From Saccharomycopsis fibuligera x Saccharomycopsis cf. fibuligera (taxonomy: Eukaryota > Ascomycota > Saccharomycetes > Ascoideales > Saccharomycopsidaceae), in contig CP012817.1 of assembly GCA_001936135.1 (NCBI GenBank), positions 558,001 through 622,000 of the forward strand: a stretch of 64,000 nucleotides of DNA, written 5' to 3'. Of the stretch, positions 42,469 through 51,938 are shown one piece after another (within the stretch, counting starts at the first letter, position 1; the number at the start of each line of letters is the position of its first letter). Below the pieces are notes generated by a model. That model searched no databases. It was not told the origin of the DNA and worked only from the letters and a program-made list of their open reading frames with translations. Both the position numbers and the translations under genes were made by a program.

Positions 42469-42928
42469 TGTGGTGTATTTTATCACTTGGAGTTGATTTT
42501 GGTGAATTTGGCGACTAAAATAGTGAAAGCAGCAGCACTTTTTGCGACTAATGGTCCTAGCAGAAATTGACAGTAAGCAACAAGTAATTTTGCAGTTGAA
42601 AAAATCAAAAGTTGAACAGAAATCGCAACACAGTGTTCTATTATTTCTATAGGTATATTTGTTGAAGTTGCTGTGTACTGTGAAAGTATTTGGATTTTAG
42701 TGGTGCATCACTTGCTACTAGGTCAGACCGAAATTTATTTCATTAAAAAAAAAAAAAAAAAAAAAGAGGTTACCGGTTTGAAAAAATAAAGCAGCGTTGT
42801 GAGCGCCGCTCAATACTAATCAACCATCAACATTTGCGGAGTGTGTATTCCAGTTCTTCAGGCTTCAGAAGCTGCTGAAGACAACGTATTTCATTCACTT
42901 TGTTATAAATTAACTAAAATTACAAACC
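42469..42928. promoter_or_regulatory. Divergent promoter of the M16 protease and ZNG1
   Basis: 460 bp with a 21-base A tract at 42745-42765. No other feature is recognised. Confidence 0.55.
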
Positions 42929-44266
42929 ATGGATGATATTCCAGACTTGGTGGAGGATTTAGCTCAGGTGGACGAGTCCCAATTGCAAAAATGGACCAAA
43001 AATGAACAGAATACCAAGAATAACACTATCACCACAAAAAAGCAGCAACCAGAACAACCAGCTAATGATACCGAAGCTACCAATAATGACAACAAAGTTC
43101 CAGTGACTATAATCACCGGCTACTTGGGTTCTGGTAAGTCCACCCTCCTAAACAATATTGCCCGCCAGGGCAATAAGCGCATTGCCGTAATTCTCAATGA
43201 GTTTGGTGATTCCAGTGAGATTGAAAAATCTCTAACAATACAAAACAATGATGAGTCTTATGAAGAATGGCTTGATTTGGGTAATGGGTGTTTATGCTGC
43301 TCGGTGAAAGATAACGGGGTAGCGGCTATTGAAAGATTGATCGCTAATCTGAAAGATAAGATTGATTATATATTTTTAGAGACTAGTGGAATTGCTGATC
43401 CAGCCCCAATTGCAAAGATTTTTTGGCTTGATGATGCTTTAAGCTCAAACATTTATATTGATGGGATAATTACAGTATTGGACTCTAAAAATATTCTTAA
43501 AAGCTTACAGGACTTTGGTGGGCATAGACATAAAAATAATATTACTGAAGATAATGAACATGGCGATGAACATCATTATGATGATGACAAGCACCAGGAA
43601 AAAACCACTACCGCAGAGCTTCAGATTGCTCTTGCTGATGTGATTTTGCTCAACAAGTTTGACCTTATTGAATCTGATCTTGAGTTGCAACAACAAATTC
43701 AACAAGCTATAAAAGACATCAATGCTCTTGCTCCAATTCATCAGACATCATTTTCTCAAGTCGACTTAACTAAAATTCTTGACTTGCACTCTTTTGAAAA
43801 CAATGATGTAAATTTCACCAGTACTACAAAACAGCAAATTTTGGAGCAGAGTGAAAAAGGCTCATTTCATAATCCGGCAATTACTACGGAAGTTATTTCT
43901 TTTGACAAGTTAGCAAGTATGGAAGATTCATTAGCTAAAATCGATGAATTTATTCAGTATGTGCTTTGGGAAAATAAAATTGATGGCGCTGATGTTGAAG
44001 TACATCGTTTAAAAGGTTTGCTTATTGAAGAAGGTGTTCAGGAGAAACAAAAAGGTAATGATGGTAGTAATAATACTACTACGCCATTGATCAAAGTGAT
44101 TCAAGGAGTTAGAGACACTTATGACACATTTGACGCCTATTATGATCCTGAATTGCATAATAATGGAGTTTGCAAAATGGTTTTTATTGGTAAGCATTTA
44201 CGGAAGGATAGGATAATCAAAGAGTTTAAGCGTTTTGTTGGTAATCTTGTTAGTAATGTTCAATGA
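42929..44266 (+). CDS. ZNG1: Zinc chaperone GTPase of the COG0523/CobW family (Zng1)
   Basis: A 445-residue G3E GTPase. Zng1 delivers zinc to methionine aminopeptidase 1. The N-terminus has MDDIPDLVE, fitting the Pro-x-Leu-Val motif by which Zng1 contacts the zinc finger of MetAP1. Walker A is GYLGSGKST (64-72). The metal-binding CxCC is CLCC (121-124) in [24 protein letters not shown] and LNKFDL (guanine specificity) follow. A His/Asp/Glu-rich loop ([14 protein letters not shown], near 215-230) is typical of COG0523 proteins. The C-terminal CobW domain contains [10 protein letters not shown]. Divergent from the M16 protease. Confidence 0.92.
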   Translation: MDDIPDLVEDLAQVDESQLQKWTKNEQNTKNNTITTKKQQPEQPANDTEATNNDNKVPVTIITGYLGSGKSTLLNNIARQGNKRIAVILNEFGDSSEIEKSLTIQNNDESYEEWLDLGNGCLCCSVKDNGVAAIERLIANLKDKIDYIFLETSGIADPAPIAKIFWLDDALSSNIYIDGIITVLDSKNILKSLQDFGGHRHKNNITEDNEHGDEHHYDDDKHQEKTTTAELQIALADVILLNKFDLIESDLELQQQIQQAIKDINALAPIHQTSFSQVDLTKILDLHSFENNDVNFTSTTKQQILEQSEKGSFHNPAITTEVISFDKLASMEDSLAKIDEFIQYVLWENKIDGADVEVHRLKGLLIEEGVQEKQKGNDGSNNTTTPLIKVIQGVRDTYDTFDAYYDPELHNNGVCKMVFIGKHLRKDRIIKEFKRFVGNLVSNVQ

Positions 44267-44752
44267 TTAAGATTCATTATAAATATATGATGATTGAAAA
44301 GCTGCTAAGACTTTGTAACTTCTAATGTAATGATTATATTGTGTACTTTTTAACGTGACCTAATTAGCGGTTGCGGAAGCGTGTTGATAATCATCTAACG
44401 CGCTACTGGTATTTGGTCATTTGGTAGGTGCCCTTGATTCCATGTATGGCCTTATAAGCATGGAAATTTACATTTTTAAGCTAGCTATAAGAGCGTCTAT
44501 TGTGGCTGTAATTGATTCTCATATTTCCATAAGAGTATTTTTGCTAGTAGTGTATTCCTCGAATTAAATGTTTGGCCTTCAACCGCCACTCTGTTTCTTT
44601 TTTGGGAACAATTTATGTATGATAGGAGCGCAGCATGTCCATTCGCACAAATATCAAGAAAACGTTAAATCAAAATATATTAGCCCTAGCTTACTCAATT
44701 TCGTTCTCTAAATCTATAAGTATGCCATCGCATACCATACTATGACACCAAA
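44267..44752. other. Convergent spacer between ZNG1 and GWT1
   Basis: 486 bp of 3' flanking DNA between convergent genes. I see nothing of note in it. Confidence 0.6.
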
Positions 44753-46456
44753 CTAAAGCTTAATATAAATTTTATAGTAATTAAACACCATCGCCACCAA
44801 ATTAATAATCAAACTGTATCCAACCAATGTTATCACTGATAATAATGGCCCTGCATCAAGAGTATTTATTGACATGTTGATTAATCCGGTCAATACGTTG
44901 GATACTAAGAAGATAAGCATGCCGTTGTTGTTTATGGACTCAAGAGAAAATGGCACATGGTTATAGTTGGGGCTTTCCGATACAAGGCTATTATTTGTGC
45001 TACTATTGATCTCATTTTTCGTAAATTTTCTGCTCTTTGGTTTTTTGTCCAAGTAGTTGAACAATTTATTGATGAGTTTGAACCCAACCAAATAGTTCAA
45101 GTTGTAGGCAGTTATGAAGAGCACATATGATAAATTGGCAAATCTTCGGGAAACGGGTGTTAATATGGTGTTGTGCTGATGAGCATAAAGCGACAATGCA
45201 TCAAAAAAGATGGCGTAAACAACAAGGCACGCGTCTGAGGATAAACTCAATTTAGATCTCAAAAACAAGTAAAGTTTACTGCTTTGCTTTGAATTGTTGA
45301 GTTTTGGGGAAGCCAGATGATTATGATATTCAACAATTTCCAGTTCAGTAGAATTTTTAATCAAGTTAAATGGTGTAACAATACCTGGTAGCAAGAACCC
45401 GCCTACTGATTCACCAATCAAGAAAATGGCAATATATCCAACCAACGAAGAAATGCCCTCTTTATTCATATCCCATAATGACAGCCTTTCACTGCTTACT
45501 AAATATGCTAAATATTGTCTATTGTTTCTTTGGAGCCAATACTCATGTGCCGCAGAAATTAGGACACCAATCATTGCATTAGAGTAATTGACTCTGAGCA
45601 AGGAAAACACAAATTCCAAGACATACTTGAACGGGGACAAAAGACTTAAAGTGACAAAAAAATTCCAATGAACGCCGTATTCAGTAACATGTTCTTGATA
45701 ATTGAGCCACTTGACTAAAAATAATCTGCCAATACCTAAAGCAAGCACCGTGACAGAACTTCTAAAACTAGTAACAATTTTCTTCAAAAGAGTGAGTAAC
45801 TCACGCCCTAATGATTGTTTTGAGTCTTGGTTAAATTTAGACCAAATGGATTGCCTAGCAGAGACAATACCCATAGAGAAGACAAACGAACCAACTCCGA
45901 GATCCATCAAGGAAGTGCCCCAGGTTTCACATTTAGCAAAACGACGAGGAAAAATGTTAAAGTCAACGGCAAGAATGGCAATAGCAGTAACAACAAGCAT
46001 TTGAGAACGGTAGACAGTCAAGTAAGAGCACTTTGGTAAGAACTGTTTCTTTGTTAGTTTCCCGGGGGTGAGAGATGTTATCGCAAGATCACCATCGGTT
46101 TGTTTCTTTTTTGATAAAGCAGTAGACTCGGATGCCAGATCATAATTGAAGAAAGTGAGGAGTGTTAAGGGCCCAAAGAAGCCATAGATCAACGAAAGGA
46201 TATGATTTGCATATGTTGTTATAGAGAGCAACAAAGGAAGCCAATTGAGGAGGTAATCAAGCACCACGGTGAAGAGGGTGATGTTGTAGTTGTTGAACTT
46301 GTTGGTAAAGATGTGGGTATACGTGTTAAGGAGACAATAGACAAAATAGGCAACAAGAGACACGGATGTGACGAGGTAGATGTCCAGCACAGTCCCGCCG
46401 GTAAGGCCGGTAACAAATTGTTCTTTCCTGAGCTTGAGATCCTCCGCACTGGACAT
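44753..46456 (-). CDS. GWT1: GPI-anchor inositol acyltransferase
   Basis: A 567-residue polytopic ER membrane enzyme that acylates the inositol of GlcN-PI in GPI-anchor synthesis. It has about a dozen hydrophobic segments. Conserved blocks are KLRKEQFVTGLTGGTV at the N-terminus, VYRSQMLVVTAIAILAVDFNIFPRRFAKCETWGTSLMDLGVGSFVFSMG across two short lumenal and membrane segments, YQEHVTEYGVHWNFF, MNKEGISSLVGYIAIF, and the C-terminal NNNGMLIFLVSNVLTGLINMSINTL with IYIKL at the end. It is divergent from ALG12. Identification is firm. Confidence 0.95.
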   Translation of the reverse strand: MSSAEDLKLRKEQFVTGLTGGTVLDIYLVTSVSLVAYFVYCLLNTYTHIFTNKFNNYNITLFTVVLDYLLNWLPLLLSITTYANHILSLIYGFFGPLTLLTFFNYDLASESTALSKKKQTDGDLAITSLTPGKLTKKQFLPKCSYLTVYRSQMLVVTAIAILAVDFNIFPRRFAKCETWGTSLMDLGVGSFVFSMGIVSARQSIWSKFNQDSKQSLGRELLTLLKKIVTSFRSSVTVLALGIGRLFLVKWLNYQEHVTEYGVHWNFFVTLSLLSPFKYVLEFVFSLLRVNYSNAMIGVLISAAHEYWLQRNNRQYLAYLVSSERLSLWDMNKEGISSLVGYIAIFLIGESVGGFLLPGIVTPFNLIKNSTELEIVEYHNHLASPKLNNSKQSSKLYLFLRSKLSLSSDACLVVYAIFFDALSLYAHQHNTILTPVSRRFANLSYVLFITAYNLNYLVGFKLINKLFNYLDKKPKSRKFTKNEINSSTNNSLVSESPNYNHVPFSLESINNNGMLIFLVSNVLTGLINMSINTLDAGPLLSVITLVGYSLIINLVAMVFNYYKIYIKL

Positions 46457-47015
46457 GGTAGGCGCTATATATAAAGGCTCTGACTTAATATAACTCCACC
46501 ATCTATCGCTATCTAATGTTCTCTGGCGATGTTGTACTCTTGCCCTGTTTTTGCACTGCAGCCAGCGAAAAAGATTTAGTCACGTGAACCCAAATTGGCA
46601 GCACTCACTATTATTAGACATCACACACATATACACACACATCTTTTACAGCACCAGCAGCAAAACAACAGCACCAGCACTAGCAGTAATACTGGATAGA
46701 GCTCACTGTTAGGTTATATTCTCAGGCTTTGTAGCGAGCACACCCTGATTGTTTCCTATAAACTGTGGTATTGCTTTGGCGTATTGTACAGCAAAAACTC
46801 ACTAGTGTGATCACGAGACCAAGCGGCGCACTTAAAAAGCCCCCCAAACAGTCATATCAAGTCATCATAATCACTATCTTCGTTAGTGACTGCCGGTAAG
46901 CTGCTGAAATTTCTTCTTCTTCTTCTTCTTCTTCTTCTCCATTGACTACATACTCATTTATGCCGATTTGCGTTATCACCTTTTCCATTAATACAGGCAG
47001 TCAATTACCAAAATA
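46457..47015. promoter_or_regulatory. Shared divergent promoter of GWT1 and ALG12
   Basis: About 560 bp. It has one perfect CACGTG E-box (46582-46587), a site type bound by Cbf1 or Pho4. A (TTC)n repeat of about 28 bases lies near 46914-46941, upstream of ALG12. A CA-rich stretch lies near 46620-46680. Confidence 0.6.
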
Positions 47016-48935
47016 ATGGCAAAGCTCGACTTCTGGGACGCTCTTTTGCTCGCCCTCATCTCCATCCACTTGGTGGTTTCTCCCTACACCAAGGTCGAAG
47101 AATCCTTCAACACCCAAGCAATTTATGATTTTGTTAACCATGGCCTCGATTTTGCTAAATTCGACCACTTGGAATTCCCCGGTGCAGTACCTCGTTCTTT
47201 TTTTGGTGCTGCTCTTATTGGCTCCATTACTAGATTTTTCAACAAGTATGCTAATTTCGTCACTAGCGAAGATCCAACTCAGATTCAATTGCAGTTGCTT
47301 GCTAGAGCAATTCTTGGTCTTTTCAATGGTTTGGGTTTAATCGCCTTCCGCCATTCAGTTATTGATACTGTTGAATTAGTGTACCTGAATCCAAAATTGT
47401 ACAACGTTTCAATTTTGGAAACTGCTGCCACTACCACCATCAAAGATGAGAAAACTGGTAAAGAAGCGACAATTGTTGAAGAGCAAGTCAAAGTCGGAGC
47501 AACTGCTAACGACGACGTTAATGCTGAACCCCAAGAAGCTGATTCAAAACCGCATATTGGCCTTTGGTTTGCGCTCTTCCAATATACTCAATTCCATATT
47601 GTTTATTATAGTTCTCGCTTTTTGCCCAACTTCATTGCTTTGCCATTGACCAATATTGCCCTTTCTCTTGCCATTAAAACCAACTACCCATTAGCCTTTG
47701 CCATCTTATCCTTTACTGCCATTGTTATTCGTTTTGAAGTGTTTGTTCTTTTGGGTGCATTATTCTTCACTAGCGTCTTCATCTTTGGCAAAGCTCCATT
47801 TTTCTCCAGTGTTTCCAGTATTGTCTTTGGAACTTCTGTTGGAGGCTTGGTTTCTTTGTTCTTAGACACCAAGATCTGGAACCCATCATTGGAGCTCACC
47901 TCTATCATCAAAGACCCATCAGTTGCTCTTATTCCAGAAATCAGCAGTTTCGTATTTAACGTTATTCACAGCAATGCTAGCAATTGGGGCGTTGAACCAT
48001 TTTCGGCTTATTTTGACAAATATTTTCGTAAATTGTTCTTCCCACCAACTGTTATTTCTCTTGCTGCTACTGGGCTTTTCAATGATCCAACCAAAAGCCT
48101 TCACTCAGTAACAATTGTCTCTGTTGCTTCCTTGTTACACGTTTTGATCATGTCTTTCCAACCGCACAAAGAATGGAGATTTATTGTTTACGCTATCCCA
48201 GGGATCACACTTCTTGGTGCTTCTGGAGTTAACAAATTCGCTAAGTCTTTTAGAACTTCATTTTTCAGCAAGATCGTCGTGGTGGCTACATTATTTAGTG
48301 CGGTGGTTTCCCTTGGTTCTAGTGTGTTCATGTTATATTCATCATCGCTCAATTATCCAGGTGGTGTTGCTCTTAACTCATTCAACAACTATATCATTAC
48401 GCGTAATAATAACGGAACATTACCAGCTAATCAAGAGTTAACCGTACATTTGAGTATTTATCCAAAAATGACTGGCGCCAGTTTATTTGGCGAATTACAA
48501 GAATCCTTCCTTTCGCAAAACAACATCTCGTTGAAATACGACAAGACTGAAAACGTTACTGATCTTAAACAAAAATGGGGAACTTTTGATTACATTATTA
48601 CAGAAATTGATCTTTCAAAACCGGTCAGCTCTGCTCAAGTTAATGGTAAACAAGATGCGCGAGTTTCCGAAGTTGATCAAATAAGGAATGATATTGCTTC
48701 AATGTCCTCTGGTATTCAGTGGTATAAAATTGCATCGGTATCGCAATTTGCAGGAGTCACTCCAAGACCATTGTTTAATGCTCAAAATGGTCAATTTGAT
48801 CCAAAGGGGAAGCTCACTGAATTGGTTCAAAAGGTGATTGACTACAAAAGTGTAGAACCAATATTGGATGTGATCAAGGAAGCGGTATTGAAAAAAGATG
48901 TTGTTTATGTTTTTGAAAAACAACATTTGGTGTGA
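47016..48935 (+). CDS. ALG12: Dolichyl-P-mannose alpha-1,6-mannosyltransferase
   Basis: A 639-residue ER membrane glycosyltransferase of family GT22 that adds the eighth mannose to the lumenal dolichol-linked oligosaccharide. The N-terminus has the family signature VSPYTKVEESFNTQAIYDF and FDHLEFPGAVPRSFFGA. Later are YYSSRFLPNFIALPLTNIAL, NWGVEPFSAYFDKYFRKLFFPPT, SFQPHKEWRFIVYAIPGITLLGASG and SLNYPGGVALNSFN. All match yeast Alg12 in order. It is about 85 residues longer than the yeast protein (from memory 551), partly from an insertion near 130-180. A T tract follows the stop. Confidence 0.95.
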   Translation: MAKLDFWDALLLALISIHLVVSPYTKVEESFNTQAIYDFVNHGLDFAKFDHLEFPGAVPRSFFGAALIGSITRFFNKYANFVTSEDPTQIQLQLLARAILGLFNGLGLIAFRHSVIDTVELVYLNPKLYNVSILETAATTTIKDEKTGKEATIVEEQVKVGATANDDVNAEPQEADSKPHIGLWFALFQYTQFHIVYYSSRFLPNFIALPLTNIALSLAIKTNYPLAFAILSFTAIVIRFEVFVLLGALFFTSVFIFGKAPFFSSVSSIVFGTSVGGLVSLFLDTKIWNPSLELTSIIKDPSVALIPEISSFVFNVIHSNASNWGVEPFSAYFDKYFRKLFFPPTVISLAATGLFNDPTKSLHSVTIVSVASLLHVLIMSFQPHKEWRFIVYAIPGITLLGASGVNKFAKSFRTSFFSKIVVVATLFSAVVSLGSSVFMLYSSSLNYPGGVALNSFNNYIITRNNNGTLPANQELTVHLSIYPKMTGASLFGELQESFLSQNNISLKYDKTENVTDLKQKWGTFDYIITEIDLSKPVSSAQVNGKQDARVSEVDQIRNDIASMSSGIQWYKIASVSQFAGVTPRPLFNAQNGQFDPKGKLTELVQKVIDYKSVEPILDVIKEAVLKKDVVYVFEKQHLV

Positions 48936-50154
48936 AAAACTTATGTTGTACATTTGTGTTTTGATTTTTTTTTTTTTTTTTTTTTCTAATTTGTCTTGCC
49001 TCAGAATTACTAGTTAGTTGATCTACTCTATAATTTATTGACTTGTTTTGTTATTTTAATTCCTATTGTGTTTAGCAGTTTGCTTTTACCGCTTGTTGAC
49101 AATTTGTAGCTCAATGTATTTGCTATTTTGCTCATAATGGTATATATTTCCAAAAACTGCGAACTTTAGTAAACCGAAAGTTATTGAGGGCTGCTCGGCT
49201 GATGCTGTACGTGAGCAATCGCTGATTCATAGGTGCTTTCCATAAACACCATAAGCAGAATAAGAGACGCAGGCCATCACAGTATGTGCCTTAGATATGT
49301 ACAAACATTAATAGCCCTTAATAGGACCTAAAGTGGCAGTGGCTTATGAACTATAAAGCAAAGCATTTAAGATGCGATACGATGCGATAAGCGAGCCATA
49401 CTAGTCTGTAACAATATATGTATACCTGAATCCAAAAATGAACATAGGGCCAAACCAAGGAACTCCAAAAGGCGTACATTTGTGAACCTTTTCTAATCAT
49501 TTGTAAAGCTCAATTAATCAACTCAGCTCAGCTTAGCTCGGCTCAGCTTGGCCCAACGAGGCTAATAATAGAAATGCTGCGTAATCGTTAACTAATAGCC
49601 GTTTAACTATGAGCACATTACGTGATTTAGCGACCTGATGATTAAGTAAGGTATCTAATTCAATAAAACAGCAGATTAGTGTACCATAAGATAATCATAT
49701 CGCCAAACCATCAAATTTTCAAAATTACAGACTCTGCTGCGCTTTGACGGGACGGCATAGAAAAGTACGGAATTCCATATGGCTATAGGGGGCGTCAGCA
49801 TAGCATGGGAAGCGTACCACTTCGGCAGCCACAATGCCATAGTAGTAAACATTAGCTAATGTTGTTGGATTGAAAATGCTGACTAGTGTTCATGATTACT
49901 GCACAATCATCATTAGCACATCTACGGCAGTGGCTGCGCTCACGGTGCGCGGAAAAGTGGCTGGACGCCCTTAGTAAACATTTGTAAGGCTCTGTGCCAG
50001 TGGCTCCCAACCAGCAGAGATGCGCCGGTTATATAGCCAACGATGCTGCCAGTTCCAGTCCAGTTGTCTACTGTAAAAAGTTCCATTTGTTATATTATAT
50101 CATATTGTTATCATATCACCTCACACGCAAACCTCACCTGTAACAATCTCAAAA
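48936..50154. other. Spacer between ALG12 and the PST2-like gene
   Basis: 1.2 kb. It has a 21-base T tract (48965-48985), a short imperfect run of CTCAGCT-type repeats near 49525-49560, TTAGTAA at 49971-49977 and TATATAG at 50030-50036 upstream of the PST2-like gene. Confidence 0.6.
49971..49977 (+). promoter_or_regulatory. Possible Yap1/Cap1-type site
   Basis: TTAGTAA is the reverse complement of the Yap1 element TTACTAA. It lies 178 bp before the PST2-like ATG and 53 bp before a TATA element. PST2-type genes are known Yap1/Cap1 targets, so the match is plausible, but a 7-mer is weak evidence alone. Confidence 0.45.
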
Positions 50155-50766
50155 ATGGCTCCAAAAATCGCTATTATCTACTACTCTACTTACGGCCACG
50201 TTGCCAGTCTCGCTAAGGCTGTCCAAGCCGGTGTTGAATCCGCTGGCGGTAAAGTTGATGTTTACCAAGTCAAAGAAACCCTTTCTCCAGAAATTCTTGA
50301 AAAAATGCATGCTCCACCTCAAGACCCAAACGTCCCATTTGCCACTCCGGAAACTTTGACTCAGTATGACGCCTTTTTGTTTGGTATTCCAACCAGATTC
50401 GGTAACTTCCCAGCTCAATGGAAAGCTTTCTGGGACGCTACCGGCGGCCTTTGGGCTAGTGGTGCTTTGTATCACAAATTTGCCGGTATCTTTGTCACTA
50501 CCGGTACCCCAGGCGGTGGTCAAGAAGTTACCGTTGTTAATGCATTGAGCACTTTGGCTCATCATGGTATCATTTACGTTCCATTGGGTTACGGCGCTGC
50601 TTTTACCCAAGTCACTAATTTGGAAGAAGTTCATGGTGGCTCTGCTTGGGGTGCTGGCGCCTTTGCTGGCCCAACTGGTGCTCGCCAACCAAGTAAATTG
50701 GAATTGGAAATTGGTGAAATCCAAGGTAAAGAATTTTACAACATTGTCTCAAAGGCTTTCAACTAA
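50155..50766 (+). CDS. PST2: Flavodoxin-like NAD(P)H:quinone oxidoreductase (PST2/YCP4, WrbA family)
   Basis: A 203-residue flavodoxin-like protein. [19 protein letters not shown] forms the FMN phosphate-binding loop. [27 protein letters not shown] and [14 protein letters not shown] are the other FMN-binding loops, and [10 protein letters not shown] ends the core. WrbA-type enzymes reduce quinones by two electrons and protect membranes against oxidants; yeast homologues sit at eisosomes and membranes. The paralogues PST2, RFS1, YCP4 and the Candida PST group cannot be told apart by eye. Codon use is strongly biased with no in-frame CTG, suggesting high expression. Confidence 0.88.
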   Translation: MAPKIAIIYYSTYGHVASLAKAVQAGVESAGGKVDVYQVKETLSPEILEKMHAPPQDPNVPFATPETLTQYDAFLFGIPTRFGNFPAQWKAFWDATGGLWASGALYHKFAGIFVTTGTPGGGQEVTVVNALSTLAHHGIIYVPLGYGAAFTQVTNLEEVHGGSAWGAGAFAGPTGARQPSKLELEIGEIQGKEFYNIVSKAFN

Positions 50767-51938
50767 GATGTGCTAGTTCTGGCCTCGCCATGTCACAGTC
50801 GTCAATGGCTAGCTAAAATCCAATCCGCAGTTTTTACTTCTTATGCACTCTATCTCGTCTTTCTTACAGTTCTATAGAGATACACTGATACAAGCTGACC
50901 TGTTTTGTTTAATCCCGTAAGCACATTCTTTGACGATTCTTCTGGAATTCTTCTTTTTACGTAAACTTTACTAAGACGCAAGCTGCACGTCACTGCACAT
51001 AACGGTGCATGCCGAACTCGCATTTGTGGTCAAAATAGAAATTGGCTAATCTCTTAGTAATTAGTACGTAGTGCACCGTACCTCAAGATACACCTCTTCA
51101 TGGAGAAGTCATAAACTGATAAGCCAGAATCACTTCCAAAGTAACCTTGAGGCCTACTATTTACTAGCAGAAGTAAGCAAGTCCGATTAGCTGGCGGGAG
51201 TACAAGAAGCTTCCCAAATTCTTCAGGGTGGCAGATGACTTTTCTCTTGTAGCCTATTTGTTTTCGCTCTGTGCTTTGGCTTACAACTCTTTGGCAGTTA
51301 TTGGCAAGTTGGCGTTTTGCAAACGTTATAGCAAAAATATTCTGATAGGATGTTGCTCCAATGAACACACGAGAGGAACTCGTTTTTGGTGGCATAATAT
51401 TATCGCCTTAGCTCTTGAAACTGTTGCTTGATGACCAACATTTTGACTATTTGACCGTCAATTGCAATTTTGCCAAGTTGGAGACCAAAGGTTTGTTTTT
51501 GGATCTTATGGATGAAAGTAGTTGTAACGACGCTTGATGGCAGGGCAAACCCGTAAAGGGGAATGTTGCCAGGCTCTAATTTACTATGCGGTTGCGTACT
51601 GGAGAAAGAGGTACTATACACAGCTATATTGGCAATGTGGTTATGTGACCCCGGCGCGTGTTTTGTCAACGCGAAAATACAAAGTAGTTCAACATACTGA
51701 TTGATGATGTTAGTGATGTTGATGATGCTCAAAACAAACATAAACAAAGATACTATATTACTGCGCAAGCTACTCCTGAACAGGAATAGAGTTACTTCTT
51801 GCTGCTTTTATGTGCACATCTGAGGAATCAAATACATACTTTGTCAAGCTTCCTTTTCAATACAATAAGCCAGCCAAATCCTAAGCTTATTATTACCTAG
51901 TTGATTGAGTAAATCCACCTACAAGACCAATTATCAGT
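50767..51938. other. Spacer between the PST2-like gene and TFC6, with a doubtful small gene
   Basis: 1.17 kb. The minus strand has a 113-codon ORF from an ATG at 51741 to 51400, and a second open frame of 113 codons (51395-51054). The first is listed separately. No repeats or RNA genes were recognised. Confidence 0.45.
51400..51741 (-). CDS. Possible small gene of 113 codons, unrecognised
   Basis: The ORF starts MFVLSIINITNIINQYVELLCIFAL and ends QIVKMLVIKQQFQELRR. The middle, HNHIANIAVYSTSF...FALPSSVVTTTFIHKIQKQ, loosely resembles the small proteasome-assembly chaperone PSMG4/Poc4 (human ATPHLRNLAVAM, then LAQRLARKTNKQ). That comparison is by eye and weak. A branch-point-like CACTAAC followed by ATCAG lies just before NQYVE, so the N-terminus could be different if an upstream exon exists; I found no convincing one. 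It is divergent from TFC6 by about 200 bp. It may be chance. Confidence 0.3.
   Translation of the reverse strand: MFVLSIINITNIINQYVELLCIFALTKHAPGSHNHIANIAVYSTSFSSTQPHSKLEPGNIPLYGFALPSSVVTTTFIHKIQKQTFGLQLGKIAIDGQIVKMLVIKQQFQELRR

Noticed and set aside
42469-42486. Six extra N-terminal codons for the M16 protease
   Set aside because: Begins with GTG; ATG at 42468 is used.
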